Shown here: piece by piece, positions 8,599 to 17,057 of the stretch
How positions within the stretch are numbered: the first letter of the stretch is position 1
Layout of the letters: each line of letters opens with the position of its first letter
NCBI GenBank assembly: GCA_944381365.1
Contig: CALWKW010000004.1
Span: 1 to 64,000 of the forward strand
Direction of reading: 5' to 3'
Source of the DNA: an uncultured Christensenellaceae bacterium
GTDB taxonomy: Bacteria > Bacillota > Clostridia > Christensenellales > UBA3700
Length of the DNA: 64,000 bases
Translations under genes and position numbers: made by a program
The notes under the pieces: generated by a model
Told to the model about the DNA's origin: nothing
Seen by the model: the letters and a program-made list of their open reading frames with translations, nothing else
The model's database searches: none

Positions 8599-9612
8599 AT
8601 GAATACAAAATTTAAGATTTTGATAGTTTTTATAGTTTTGTTGAGCATAATGATTACAAGTGTTTTGTATGGCTGCGATAACAATAATTTTATGGATAAG
8701 AACGAGGCTGTTGAGGAGTTGTCCTCTTGGATGTCAATGATAAAAGACGATACTCTTGTAAAAGAACTCGTAATTCCTGGAAGCCATGACAGCGGCACAA
8801 AAGATATGTCAAATGTTTTTGAGACGCAGGATCAAGATTATTATGATCAGTTAAAGCAAGGCGTCAGATATTTTGACACAAGAGTAATGTATAGCAATGA
8901 TGATTTTTATATGTTTCATACTGCAAAAGGAGAGCTTAAATATCAAAAGGTGCTTGATGATGTCAACAAGTTTTTGACTAAAAATCCCAGCGAATTTATC
9001 GTATTGGATTTTCAATATTTGGATGGTGGAAAGGATGAAATGGTTTTTGATATGCTCGAAGATACATTGGGAAAAGACAAACTTGTCAATGTGAGCGGAA
9101 GTGCCATTGATTTTGTCAACAATCTTAAAGTTGGGGAAATGAGAGGAAAATGTCTTGTATTTGTAGGCAAAGACCAAAGCGAATTGAATCGTCCTTATCA
9201 GATATCAAGAGATAAGGATACTGAGCCGAGAGAGGGTAGTGCATTGCACTCATATTATATCAAATCATATAATACTTCGTCATCAGAAATATATTTGTCA
9301 GAGCATATATCAAAATATATTGATATGTACAAAGAGTCAAACGGCGGATTGTTTGTATTGCAAGGACAACTTACTCATAAATTGGTAGGCGATATAGAAG
9401 AGATGGAAGAAGGGCATGACGCAAATATGAATAAATATGTCTATGATTTGTACAATAGCGAAAACCTTCAATATATCAATATAATAATGAGAGATTTTGT
9501 GAATTGCGAAAAGTCGTCTTATATTTTGAGATTGAATATCGCAAAAGACAATATCAAAACCGATATGGCAGAAGAATATAAAAATATGTTGGCAAATTAC
9601 ATATCGCTTTAA
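8599..9612 (+). CDS. Phosphatidylinositol-specific phospholipase C-like lipoprotein
   Basis: A 337-aa secreted lipoprotein with a PI-PLC X-type catalytic domain, expected to cleave phosphatidylinositol or a related phosphodiester at the cell surface. The signal peptide ends in lipobox VLYGC (Cys26). Catalytic-type motifs follow: PGSHDSG (His63), GVRYFDTRV (residues 88-96) and MFHT (His107), the order seen in bacterial PI-PLCs where two histidines act as general acid/base. IVLDFQYLDGG fits the next barrel strand. ATG 8599 is preceded by GGGAGG at 8588-8593. It is monocistronic, with its own promoter and terminator. The natural substrate is uncertain because many bacterial members act on host or environmental lipids. 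Confidence 0.85.
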   Translation: MNTKFKILIVFIVLLSIMITSVLYGCDNNNFMDKNEAVEELSSWMSMIKDDTLVKELVIPGSHDSGTKDMSNVFETQDQDYYDQLKQGVRYFDTRVMYSNDDFYMFHTAKGELKYQKVLDDVNKFLTKNPSEFIVLDFQYLDGGKDEMVFDMLEDTLGKDKLVNVSGSAIDFVNNLKVGEMRGKCLVFVGKDQSELNRPYQISRDKDTEPREGSALHSYYIKSYNTSSSEIYLSEHISKYIDMYKESNGGLFVLQGQLTHKLVGDIEEMEEGHDANMNKYVYDLYNSENLQYINIIMRDFVNCEKSSYILRLNIAKDNIKTDMAEEYKNMLANYISL

Positions 9613-9633
9613 CACTATAAATTTAAAAGAAAA

Positions 9634-9656
9634 AGAGCAGAAATGCTCTTTTTTTT
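9634..9656 (+). terminator. Terminator after the PI-PLC-like gene
   Basis: AGAGCA-GAAA-TGCTCT stem followed by eight T's. Confidence 0.85.
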
Positions 9657-9676
9657 ATACAAATATTTACCAATAT

Positions 9677-9705
9677 TTGAAAAGTTTAAAAAAATGTGAT
9701 ATTAT
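9677..9705 (+). promoter_or_regulatory. Promoter of the GNAT gene
   Basis: TTGAAA (9677-9682), 17-nt spacer, TATTAT (9700-9705); the RBS AGAAGGAAGG follows. Confidence 0.65.
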
Positions 9706-9732
9706 AAATAAAAGTTTAGAAGGAAGGTAAAA

Positions 9733-10233
9733 ATGGAAAAGTTGGATTTTGAGCTTGTAAAAAGTTCTGAACAAATAAAGGACATGTCAGATATGGCGAC
9801 AAAGATATTAAAAGCATATTATGACCCTATTGTCGGAGAAAAAATAAACGGTGCTATGTTGAAGAGTTTTCAGTCAGTAGAGGGAATAAGCAACGAAATT
9901 AATGAAGGCGGAGAATATTATTTTGTCTTGAATGGCGAAAAAAGAATAGGCTTTGTGGCTGTCGAAAACAAAAAAGATTATTTTTATCTAAGCAAATTCT
10001 ATTTGCTCGAAGAATACAGAGGAAAAGGATATGCTAGTCAAATGTATAATTTTGTAAGACAAAAGGCAGTCCAAGCAAATCAAAACAAAATTATACTTTA
10101 TGTCAATGCCGCAAACAGCGATACTATAGCAAGATATAAACATTTCGGTTTTGAAATAAAAGAAGATGTACAAAGAAATGTGGGCGATAATATGTATGTG
10201 CATGACTATATAATGCAAAATAATCTTGCATAA
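9733..10233 (+). CDS. GNAT-family N-acetyltransferase
   Basis: A 166-aa cytoplasmic acetyl-CoA-dependent acyltransferase of the GNAT fold. The acetyl-CoA-binding loop is visible as LLEEYRGKGYASQMYNF (motif A, R/Q-x-x-G-x-G/A; about residues 94-110), followed by a beta strand (KIILYVN) and the N-x-x-x-I-x-x-Y-x-x-x-GF signature (NSDTIARYKHFGF). The N-terminal segment resembles the usual variable substrate region. The substrate cannot be told from sequence. The start is supported by AGAAGGAAGG 7 nt upstream. It stands alone between two promoters. Confidence 0.85.
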   Translation: MEKLDFELVKSSEQIKDMSDMATKILKAYYDPIVGEKINGAMLKSFQSVEGISNEINEGGEYYFVLNGEKRIGFVAVENKKDYFYLSKFYLLEEYRGKGYASQMYNFVRQKAVQANQNKIILYVNAANSDTIARYKHFGFEIKEDVQRNVGDNMYVHDYIMQNNLA

Positions 10234-10359
10234 AAATTGAATATATGCAGGAAAATGAATAAATATGCAAATATACATTAATTTTTGCATAAAAACAAGA
10301 ATATTTATTTAAAAACTGCAAAAATATAAATTTTTTTGAATAAAATTGCTTTAAAATGC

Positions 10360-10388
10360 TTGCATATTCAAATCATTAATGATAGAAT
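10360..10388 (+). promoter_or_regulatory. Promoter of the amino-acid ABC operon
   Basis: TTGCAT (10360-10365), 17-nt spacer, TAGAAT (10383-10388). Confidence 0.55.
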
Positions 10389-10419
10389 GTAGAAAAACAA
10401 AAAGAAAGAAGGTATAAAT

Positions 10420-11241
10420 ATGAAAAAAGTTTTGTTGACACTTTTGATAGTAGCAATGGTAAGTGTAAGCTGTTTTGCACTTATGGCTTGTACAAATACT
10501 TCTGATGTCAATGTAGGTTTCCAGAACGGTACCACAGGACAATATTATACAGAAGGATTTTCAAATCTTACACCAAAGGGATATACAAATGCTACTTTGG
10601 CAGTTCAGGATATGATAGCAGGAAGACTTAATTATGTAATCACAGATATTGCTCCTGCAAAATCTATCACTTCTAAAATGAACGGAAAAGTAAAAGTAGT
10701 CGATATTCCTTTGACAGCTGAAGAATACTGCTATGCTGTAAACCCCAACGATACAAAAGGCTTGCTTGACAAACTCAACAAGTTTTTGACAGACAACAAG
10801 GCAGCTATCGAAGAACTTGAAAATGCTTATGTAGAAGGTACAAACAAAGAAAATGTTATCATGTCCGCAGACGCTTCTACTGCAAAGAATCCTTTGAAGG
10901 TTGCTACAAGCCCTGATTTCCCTCCTTTTGAGAATATCAGCGGTGAAGGTTATGTAGGTATCGACCTCGAGATCATGAAGATGTTCTGTGACGAATACGG
11001 ATATGACCTCGTTATCGTAGAAATGGAATTTGATTCTATCGTACTCAATGTTGGTCAGGGTAAAGCCGATATCGGTGCTGCTGCTTTGACATGGAGCGAA
11101 GATCGTGCTAAGACTGTTAAGTTTACAGACAGCTATTATGCAGCTTCTCAGGTAATTATCGCAAAAGCAAATGATACTACATTTGACGATTGCAAGACAA
11201 AAGAAGATGTTGAGGCAATAATCAAGAGCCTTGGCAAATAA
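10420..11241 (+). CDS. Circularly permuted amino-acid-binding lipoprotein (ABC importer)
   Basis: Solute-binding protein of the polar amino-acid family (SBP_bac_3), 273 aa, lipid-anchored outside the membrane (lipobox ALMAC, Cys24). The domain order is swapped. Residues ~30-138 are what is normally the second half: VNVGFQNGTTGQYY, which usually follows the hinge; the A...G-R-x-x-Y-V-I-T-D segment; then PLTAEEYCYAVNPNDT and a final helix. After an Asn/Ser/Thr-rich linker (~139-157) comes what is normally the N-terminal lobe, PLKVATSPDFPPFE...GIDLEIMK through LTWSEDRAKTVKFTDSYY and VIIAKAN, ending at the hinge with a stop. The substrate-carboxylate Arg (SEDR) and the aromatic site F/Y residues are kept, so it probably still binds an amino acid. 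It is the first gene of a three-gene operon with permease and ATPase. Confidence 0.88.
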   Translation: MKKVLLTLLIVAMVSVSCFALMACTNTSDVNVGFQNGTTGQYYTEGFSNLTPKGYTNATLAVQDMIAGRLNYVITDIAPAKSITSKMNGKVKVVDIPLTAEEYCYAVNPNDTKGLLDKLNKFLTDNKAAIEELENAYVEGTNKENVIMSADASTAKNPLKVATSPDFPPFENISGEGYVGIDLEIMKMFCDEYGYDLVIVEMEFDSIVLNVGQGKADIGAAALTWSEDRAKTVKFTDSYYAASQVIIAKANDTTFDDCKTKEDVEAIIKSLGK

Positions 11242-11259
11242 CAAAAAAGGATTGTGTAG

Positions 11260-11973
11260 ATGAATATTGATATAAAGACCGCATGGCAGGTGTTTTATAA
11301 TGAATTTATCACAAAATCAGGATATGAGAGGGTATTTAAGGGACTCCTAAATACCCTCATTATCGCTGTTTTGGGCTTGATAATAGGTATTATAATTGGT
11401 ACCATGTTGTCTGTGACGAAAGTAGTACCTCAAAAAAGAACGGGGGCAAAAGTATTGTCAAAGCTGACAGATATTTATGTCGGACTTTTCAGAGGCACCC
11501 CTGTGGTGGTACAACTTCTTATTTTCTATTATGTATTGTTTCCTATTATTGGTTTGGGCAGCTTGCCCGCACTTACTGTGGCAATAATTACCTTTGGTAT
11601 GAACAGCGGTGCTTATGTATGCGAAATAATGAGAAGCGGTATTTTGTCGGTAGACAAAGGTCAGATGGAAGCAGGAAGAGCGGTGGGACTCAGTTATGGA
11701 AGGACTATGACAAAGATCGTAATACCGCAGGCAATCAAAAACATACTTCCTACTCTTGGCAATGAGTTTATTTCTTTGGTAAAGGAAACTTCGGTAGCTT
11801 CGTTTATCACAGTAATCGACCTTACAAAAGCATTTCAAAACATTGCGGCAGCCAACTATGAGTATTTGATACCTTATATTGTGCTTGCACTTTGTTATCT
11901 CGTAATAGTGTATATTATTACATTGATTATCAAATTACTTGAGAGGAGGTTGAGAGCAAGTGACAGAAGATAG
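11260..11973 (+). CDS. Amino-acid ABC transporter permease (HisM/GlnP type)
   Basis: A 237-aa inner-membrane permease of the polar amino-acid uptake family. Five hydrophobic segments surround the EAA loop, here [30 protein letters not shown] (about residues 128-160), the site that docks the ATPase. [17 protein letters not shown] is the other family signature. It starts 18 nt after the binding-protein stop and overlaps the downstream ATPase gene by 14 nt, so the two should be translationally coupled. Length and sequence are typical of the family, unlike both of its operon partners. Confidence 0.93.
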   Translation: MNIDIKTAWQVFYNEFITKSGYERVFKGLLNTLIIAVLGLIIGIIIGTMLSVTKVVPQKRTGAKVLSKLTDIYVGLFRGTPVVVQLLIFYYVLFPIIGLGSLPALTVAIITFGMNSGAYVCEIMRSGILSVDKGQMEAGRAVGLSYGRTMTKIVIPQAIKNILPTLGNEFISLVKETSVASFITVIDLTKAFQNIAAANYEYLIPYIVLALCYLVIVYIITLIIKLLERRLRASDRR

Positions 11974-13021
11974 CAAAAATTTGATTACAAAACCTCAACA
12001 AGTATTTGTCGATGAAGAGATTGCCAATACTGACAAAGGTATTATTATCGATATAAAAAATATATACAAATATTTTGGAAAGCTAAAGGTCCTCAACGGA
12101 ATTTCATGTGAAATCAAAAAGGGCGAAAAGATAGCAATTATTGGACCTTCGGGAAGCGGAAAAAGTACATTTTTGAGATGTATGAATCTTTTGGAAGATC
12201 CCACATACGGCGAAGTATGGCTTGAAAATCAGATTGTCACTCCCGTAGATCCTTATCTTCACAGACAAATCATAATGCAGTCAAAGACTTTTAAAAAAGA
12301 AATGACCTGCAAAATGAAAGCAGTTTTGGGCACAGAGTGTGAAAATATCAATGACTATGAATTGCTTGCCGTCAGATTGTCAAGACAAGAGTTTGAAGAT
12401 ATCGCAGATCAAGTAATAGTCGATATCAAGCAAAATGACAGACTCAAAAAGCATGAAGGCTTGAATTATACAAGCAGATTGAGAGAATATTCAAAAAAAT
12501 ACAATCTCAATATCAATGTCGCAAGACAAAGAATAGGAATGGTATTCCAGCATTTCAATCTTTTCAACAACCTGACAATAATGCAAAATATGATACTTGC
12601 TCCCGTACAGCTAAAGTTAAAGAGCAAAACAGAGGCTATGCAAAAAGCCGAAGAACTTTTGCAAAGAATAGGTCTTTTGGATAAAAAGGACGAATATCCC
12701 TCAAAATTGTCAGGCGGACAAAAACAAAGAGTTGCGATTGCAAGAGCATTGGCTATGGAGCCTGAAGTAATGCTTTTTGACGAACCTACTTCTGCACTCG
12801 ATCCCGAGATGGTAGGAGAAGTATTGGGACTTATCAAAGAGCTTGCCGATGAAGGCATGACAATGGTCATCGTCACACACGAAATGGGATTTGCCAGAGA
12901 AGTAGCGAGCAGAGTGCTATTCCTTGACGGCGGAAAGATAGTCGAGGAAAACGAGCCAAAAGAATTGTTTGGCAATCCTCAGAACGAAAGACTCAAAGAC
13001 TTTTTGTCAAAAGTATTATAA
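11960..13021 (+). CDS. Amino-acid ABC transporter ATPase with ~80-aa insertion
   Basis: ATP-binding subunit of the polar amino-acid importer; GTG start at 11960 behind AGGAGG (11945-11950), 353 aa against the usual ~240. The core motifs are intact: Walker [10 protein letters not shown] (62-70), Q-loop MVFQHFNLF (194-202), signature LSGGQ (250-254), Walker B VMLFDE (270-275), H-loop TH (306-307). Two additions are visible. One is a ~27-aa N-terminal extension. The other is a charged insertion of about 80 residues (~97-185) between the strand after Walker A (GEVWLENQI) and the RQRIGMVFQ segment, where normal members have only a short loop. The Walker A Lys to Q-loop Gln distance is about 129 residues instead of ~50. 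The insertion is Lys/Glu-rich and matches no domain I recognise. Confidence 0.92.
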   Translation: MTEDSKNLITKPQQVFVDEEIANTDKGIIIDIKNIYKYFGKLKVLNGISCEIKKGEKIAIIGPSGSGKSTFLRCMNLLEDPTYGEVWLENQIVTPVDPYLHRQIIMQSKTFKKEMTCKMKAVLGTECENINDYELLAVRLSRQEFEDIADQVIVDIKQNDRLKKHEGLNYTSRLREYSKKYNLNINVARQRIGMVFQHFNLFNNLTIMQNMILAPVQLKLKSKTEAMQKAEELLQRIGLLDKKDEYPSKLSGGQKQRVAIARALAMEPEVMLFDEPTSALDPEMVGEVLGLIKELADEGMTMVIVTHEMGFAREVASRVLFLDGGKIVEENEPKELFGNPQNERLKDFLSKVL

Positions 13022-13090
13022 CGAAAATAATATTGATATTTATAAAAATGAATTAGATAAGAACTTGGCCTTGATAAATATCAATAAAAA

Positions 13091-13113
13091 AGCGACCTCG
13101 AGTCGCTTTTTTT
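13091..13113 (+). terminator. Terminator of the amino-acid ABC operon
   Basis: AGCGAC-CTCGA-GTCGCT stem followed by seven T's. Confidence 0.88.
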
Positions 13114-13183
13114 ATTTGACAAAACAAAAAGTGCCGTTAAAATTCCTGCTTACTTTACATATTTCCAGAATCTGTCAAATAAA

Positions 13184-13200
13184 ATGTGATTTTGTCACAT
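13184..13200 (+). promoter_or_regulatory. CRP/FNR-like palindrome upstream of pfl
   Basis: ATGTGA-TTTTG-TCACAT is a perfect inverted repeat resembling CRP/FNR-family sites (TGTGA-N6-TCACA), but with a 5-bp centre. It lies just before a possible promoter, TAGACT (13210-13215), 17 nt, TATAAT (13233-13238), about where an activator would bind. Which protein binds is unknown. Confidence 0.4.
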
Positions 13201-13318
13201 AATTTTTTGTAGACTTTTTAAAAGCTTTATACTATAATTTAGTCGCAATAAAAAGTTGTGCTGATAAATTTTCTGTATATGCAGAAAATATTATAAGAGA
13301 TTATTGCGAATTGGCAAA

Positions 13319-13336
13319 GTGTTAAAATTTTGACAC
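13319..13336 (+). promoter_or_regulatory. Rex-like operator upstream of pflB
   Basis: GTGTTAA-AATT-TTGACAC is a near-perfect 18-bp palindrome with 11 of 14 matches to the clostridial Rex consensus TTGTTAA-N4-TTAACAA. It lies 112 bp upstream of the main pflB promoter. It is weaker than the two sites before adhE. Confidence 0.45.
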
Positions 13337-13447
13337 AAAATAAGTCAGAATATTTCCGTTTTGTTCAGGTATAAAAGAAAAATATTTGAAATAAGCGGAT
13401 TATAAATTTTGATTATAAAAATTAATTTGCCAAGTAGGGTAAAGTTA

Positions 13448-13476
13448 TTGACAAGCCACTATATTTTGTCTATACT
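13448..13476 (+). promoter_or_regulatory. Promoter of the ZTP riboswitch-pflBA transcript
   Basis: TTGACA (13448-13453), 17-nt spacer, TATACT (13471-13476). The start near 13483 places the riboswitch aptamer ~45 nt into the leader. Confidence 0.82.
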
Positions 13477-13527
13477 ATTGATACAATATACAAGATATTG
13501 TTGTCAAAAGTAGGACTTGAATATTTT

Positions 13528-13599
13528 GGCCATTGCGACTGGTGGATTTTGCGACAAACGCAGGGGAACAATGACCTAGACCGCCGACCACCTGGGCAG
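13528..13599 (+). ncRNA. ZTP (pfl-motif) riboswitch
   Basis: P1 is GGCCATTG / CAATGACC with one mismatch. It encloses the conserved GCGACTGG, a small GCG-ACAAA-CGC hairpin and GGGGAACAATG. The second conserved block, CCGCCGACC-ACCTGGGCA, follows. These are the two hallmark halves of the pfl RNA motif, which senses the purine intermediates ZMP/ZTP. A short hairpin (CAGATA / TGTCTG) and a T run (13619-13624) follow before the RBS and may be the expression platform. It sits directly upstream of pflB, the gene that gave the motif its name. Confidence 0.88.
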
Positions 13600-13653
13600 A
13601 TAATATTACTGTCTGGGCTTTTTTATCGACAATCGTATTACAAGGAGATATAT

Positions 13654-15882
13654 ATGAAATTTGAACAGTGGAAAGGCTTTAAAGAAGGCGAGTATCAAGA
13701 CAAAATCGATGTAAGAGATTTTATTAATCTCAACTATACCCCTTATGAGGGTGATAAATCTTTCTTGGCTGGTCCTACCGAAAGAACAAAGAAGGTAATG
13801 GAAAAAGTAAACGACCTTCTCAAAAAAGAATTGGACAAGGGCGGCGTGCTTGATGTAGATACAGAGCATGTGTCGGGACTTTTGGCTTATGACGCAGGCT
13901 ATATCGACAAAGACCTCGATATCATCGTAGGTTTCCAGACAGACGAACCTCTCAAAAGAGGCGTAAATCCTTTTGGCGGTATGCGTATGGCAAGACAATC
14001 TTGTGAGGCTTACGGATATAAATTGAGCGACAAGATAGAAGAAAACTTCAAATACAGCACTACTCATAATGACGGTGTTTTCTCTGTATATACAGATGAA
14101 ATGCGTAAGGCAAGAAAGGCAGCTATCCTTACAGGTTTGCCCGATGCTTACGGAAGAGGCCGTATTATCGGCGATTACAGAAGAGTAGCTCTTTATGGTG
14201 TGGATTATCTTATCCAACAAAAAGAGGCTGACAAAGTTCGCTACGGACAAAACGATATGAGCGAAGACAATATCCGTACTTTGGAAGAATTGCATCAGCA
14301 AATTCAGGCTTTGAAAGACCTTAAGGGTATGGCAGGGAAGTATGGTTATGATATATCTCAACCTGCTTCAAACGCAAAAGAAGCAATTCAATGGTTGTAT
14401 TTCGGTTATCTTGCCGCTATCAAAGAGCAGAACGGTGCAGCAATGAGTCTTGGCAGAACATCTACCTTCCTCGATATCTATATTCAAAGAGATATCGACA
14501 ACGGCACTCTTACAGAAGAAGGTGCTCAGGAGCTCATGGATGATTTTGTAATCAAACTCAGATTGTCCAGACAACTCCGTACTCCCGAATACAACGAGCT
14601 TTTCGGCGGCGATCCTACATGGACGACAGAAAGCGTAGGCGGTATGGGACTTGACGGCAGAACTTTGGTGACAAAAAACAGTTATAGAATGCTCAACACT
14701 CTCTATACTCTCGGCTGTGCTCCCGAGCCCAACCTCACGATATTGTGGTCGGATAAACTTCCCGAAAACTTTAAGAAATTCTGTGCACAGGTATCTATCG
14801 ACACAGACTCTATTCAGTATGAAAATGACGATTTGATGCGTCCTATCTACGGAGACGACTATGCAATAGCTTGTTGTGTTTCGGCTATGAAGGTAGGCAA
14901 ACAAATGCAATTTTTCGGTGCTAGATGCAACTTGGCAAAATTGTTGCTTGTCACTCTCAACGGCGGTATGGATGAATATTCAGGTTTGCAAGTAGCTCCC
15001 AAGGGCAAGAAGTTTGAAGGCAAACTCGACTATGATGAAGTAATGAAAGCTTTCAACGAGTACAGTAAATGGATGTGCAGACTCTATATCAATACTCTCA
15101 ATGTAATTCACAGAATGCATGACAAGTATGCTTATGAAAAGATTCAGATGGCTTTGCACGACACTGAAGTACAAAGATTTATGGCATGCGGTGTAGCAGG
15201 TCTCAGCGTTATCGCAGACTCATTGTCAGCTATCAAGTATGCAGAAGTCACACCTATTTACGGCGAAAACGGATTGATATATGACTTTGATATCAAAGGC
15301 GATTTCCCTAAATACGGCAACGATGACGACAGAGTAGACAGTATTGCAGTATCAGTACTTGAAAACTTCAGCAAAGAACTCAAGAATACTCCTGCATACA
15401 GAGGAGCAGAACATACACTTTCTGTATTGACAATCACATCGAATGTAGTGTATGGTAAAAAGACAGGAAGCACTCCTGACGGCAGAAAGAAGGGCGAACC
15501 TTTTGCTCCCGGTGCAAATCCTTTGCACGGAAGAGAGACAAGCGGTGCTTTGGCATCTTTGAATTCTGTGGCAAAACTTCAGTATAGCTGTTGCAAAGAC
15601 GGTATTTCAAATACATTCTCTATTCTTCCCAATGCACTCGGCGACACAAAAGAAAAGAGAGTCGACAACCTTGCTGATATGCTCAACGGATATTTCAAAG
15701 AGGGCGGACATCACCTTAATGTAAATGTACTTGACAGAGCAAAACTCGTAGAGGCAATGGAAAATCCTGCGAAGTATCCCAATATCACAATTCGTGTATC
15801 GGGTTATGCAGTAAACTTCCACAAGCTCTCAAAAGATCAACAGCTCGAAGTACTCAAGAGAACTTATCATGGAGAACTATAA
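13654..15882 (+). CDS. pflB: Pyruvate formate-lyase
   Basis: Glycyl-radical enzyme converting pyruvate and CoA to formate and acetyl-CoA in the cytoplasm; 742 aa, the normal length. The start at 13654 has AAGGAG (13643-13648) just upstream; an open frame reaching back to 13498 runs through the riboswitch and is not coding. Active-site cysteines are the adjacent pair in IACCVSA (Cys407-Cys408). The radical glycine is in RVSGYAVNF (Gly717), 26 residues from the C-terminus. FGGMRMA and [15 protein letters not shown] are further family motifs. The stop overlaps the activase gene by 14 nt. Control is by the ZTP riboswitch and probably by redox/anaerobic regulators. Confidence 0.97.
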   Translation: MKFEQWKGFKEGEYQDKIDVRDFINLNYTPYEGDKSFLAGPTERTKKVMEKVNDLLKKELDKGGVLDVDTEHVSGLLAYDAGYIDKDLDIIVGFQTDEPLKRGVNPFGGMRMARQSCEAYGYKLSDKIEENFKYSTTHNDGVFSVYTDEMRKARKAAILTGLPDAYGRGRIIGDYRRVALYGVDYLIQQKEADKVRYGQNDMSEDNIRTLEELHQQIQALKDLKGMAGKYGYDISQPASNAKEAIQWLYFGYLAAIKEQNGAAMSLGRTSTFLDIYIQRDIDNGTLTEEGAQELMDDFVIKLRLSRQLRTPEYNELFGGDPTWTTESVGGMGLDGRTLVTKNSYRMLNTLYTLGCAPEPNLTILWSDKLPENFKKFCAQVSIDTDSIQYENDDLMRPIYGDDYAIACCVSAMKVGKQMQFFGARCNLAKLLLVTLNGGMDEYSGLQVAPKGKKFEGKLDYDEVMKAFNEYSKWMCRLYINTLNVIHRMHDKYAYEKIQMALHDTEVQRFMACGVAGLSVIADSLSAIKYAEVTPIYGENGLIYDFDIKGDFPKYGNDDDRVDSIAVSVLENFSKELKNTPAYRGAEHTLSVLTITSNVVYGKKTGSTPDGRKKGEPFAPGANPLHGRETSGALASLNSVAKLQYSCCKDGISNTFSILPNALGDTKEKRVDNLADMLNGYFKEGGHHLNVNVLDRAKLVEAMENPAKYPNITIRVSGYAVNFHKLSKDQQLEVLKRTYHGEL

Positions 15883-16543
15883 GGCAAGAATAGATTCTGT
15901 CTACAACGGCTCGGCTGTTGACGGCAAGGGGTTGAGGTGCGTGGTATTTTTTACGGGTTGCAATATGCGATGCGGATTTTGCCACAATCCCGAAACTTGG
16001 ACGGAAAAAGGCACCGAGACAGAACTCAATGAACTCGTACGCAAAATAAAAAGGTACAAAAATTATATCCTAAACGGCGGAGTGACATTGTCGGGAGGAG
16101 AGCCTTTTTTGCAGGCAGAATTTGCAAGAGCATTGGTAAATGCTTTGCATGTCGAGGGAATAAGCTCAATTATAGAAACAAACGGACTTATCTTGGACGA
16201 AGAACTGATAAGAGTATGCGATGGTATAAGATTGGATATCAAAAATCAGGAAAGCGATGTAGACAAAAGAGTCTTAAAGTTTTTGGATAAATGCGAGGAG
16301 CTTGACAAAGAAGTGACAATGACCAATGTGCTTGTACCTTCTCTCAATGACAGCAAAGAAAAACTAGATATATTAAAAAGACTCAAGCAAAAATATACTT
16401 GTATAAAGGAGCTAAAACTTTTGGCATACAGAAAACTTTGTACAAGCAAATATGAGAGACTCAAAATTCCTTTTCCCTATGAAAAATATGAGGAAGGGAC
16501 AAAAAAAGATTTGGATAAAGCGTATGCTTATCTCAATGAATGA
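15869..16543 (+). CDS. pflA: Pyruvate formate-lyase activating enzyme (radical SAM)
   Basis: A 224-aa radical-SAM activase that installs the glycyl radical on PflB. The [4Fe-4S] motif is C-x3-C-x2-[10 protein letters not shown] (Cys31, 35, 38). The SAM-binding GGE motif is [10 protein letters not shown] (near residue 75). It is slightly shorter than E. coli PflA (~246 aa) but all catalytic motifs are present. The start lies inside the last codons of pflB (14-nt overlap), so the two are translationally coupled. A strong terminator follows at once. Confidence 0.95.
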   Translation: MENYKARIDSVYNGSAVDGKGLRCVVFFTGCNMRCGFCHNPETWTEKGTETELNELVRKIKRYKNYILNGGVTLSGGEPFLQAEFARALVNALHVEGISSIIETNGLILDEELIRVCDGIRLDIKNQESDVDKRVLKFLDKCEELDKEVTMTNVLVPSLNDSKEKLDILKRLKQKYTCIKELKLLAYRKLCTSKYERLKIPFPYEKYEEGTKKDLDKAYAYLNE

Positions 16544-16546
16544 CAG

Positions 16547-16575
16547 AGGACGGCGAAAGCCGTCCTTAATTTTTG
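16547..16575 (+). terminator. Terminator of pflBA
   Basis: AGGACGGC-GAAA-GCCGTCCT, a perfect 8-bp stem with a GAAA loop, then TAATTTTT. Confidence 0.9.
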
Positions 16576-16645
16576 TCCAAAAAATAACAAACTCTGTTAA
16601 TAAAAAACAAATAAATAAAAGGATATAAATAAAAAAGCTTTATTC

Positions 16646-16716
16646 AAGGAGGTGCGTCTATGCTCTTGGATGATAAAGGGGACGATTGATAAAATTGTCA
16701 GTCGATATGTCCCCTT
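16646..16716 (+). other. Perfect Shine-Dalgarno, 9-codon mini-ORF and long hairpin upstream of adhE
   Basis: AAGGAGGTG (16646-16654) is a full complement to the 16S anti-SD. It precedes ATG 16660 and a 9-codon frame (M-L-L-D-D-K-G-D-D) ending at TGA 16687-16689. A strong hairpin (AAGGGGAC 16676-16683 with GTCCCCTT 16709-16716, plus an inner 7-bp stem) overlaps the end of the frame, with no T run. It lies upstream of the predicted adhE promoter, so it may belong to a separate or longer transcript. Function unknown. Confidence 0.35.
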
Positions 16717-16817
16717 GCAAAAATCTGTCGAATATAATATTAATGCTTGTTGTCATTGTGCGATTTTCCAGATAAAAATATAGAAAAATCGTGCGAAAAG
16801 ACAAAATAATTTATGTT

Positions 16818-16835
16818 TTGTTAAAAAATTAACAT
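16818..16835 (+). promoter_or_regulatory. Rex operator 1 of adhE
   Basis: TTGTTAA-AAAA-TTAACAT matches the Rex consensus TTGTTAA-N4-TTAACAA at 13 of 14 positions. It is located 26 bp upstream of the -35 box. Confidence 0.75.
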
Positions 16836-16861
16836 TTTTTGAAAAATGTATATAAAAATTG

Positions 16862-16890
16862 TTGACAGACATAAATAAATCATATAGAAT
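16862..16890 (+). promoter_or_regulatory. adhE promoter
   Basis: TTGACA (16862-16867), 17-nt spacer, TAGAAT (16885-16890). It lies between the two Rex operators; operator 2 begins ~7 nt after the predicted start. Confidence 0.78.
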
Positions 16891-16903
16891 ATAAGTACAA
16901 TAA

Positions 16904-16921
16904 TTGTTAAAAATTTAACAA
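16904..16921 (+). promoter_or_regulatory. Rex operator 2 of adhE
   Basis: TTGTTAA-AAAT-TTAACAA is an exact match to the Rex consensus in both 7-bp half sites. It sits over the initially transcribed region, a classic repressor position. Rex releases DNA when NADH/NAD+ is high, which would induce adhE. Confidence 0.88.
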
Positions 16922-17057
16922 ATATGATTTTTGTCATAAATCCTTACCTCAAAAACCCCTATGGATTTTGCATTTGACGAAATGACAGGGTATAGAATTT
17001 ATGGCAAAGATACAAACTAAATATTGATAAAAATTTTTAAAAGGATGGATATAAAAA

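Noticed and set aside
13498..13653. An upstream extension of pflB
   Set aside because: The extra 52 codons run through the ZTP riboswitch and begin near the transcription start; ATG 13654 has a good SD and matches PflB family length.
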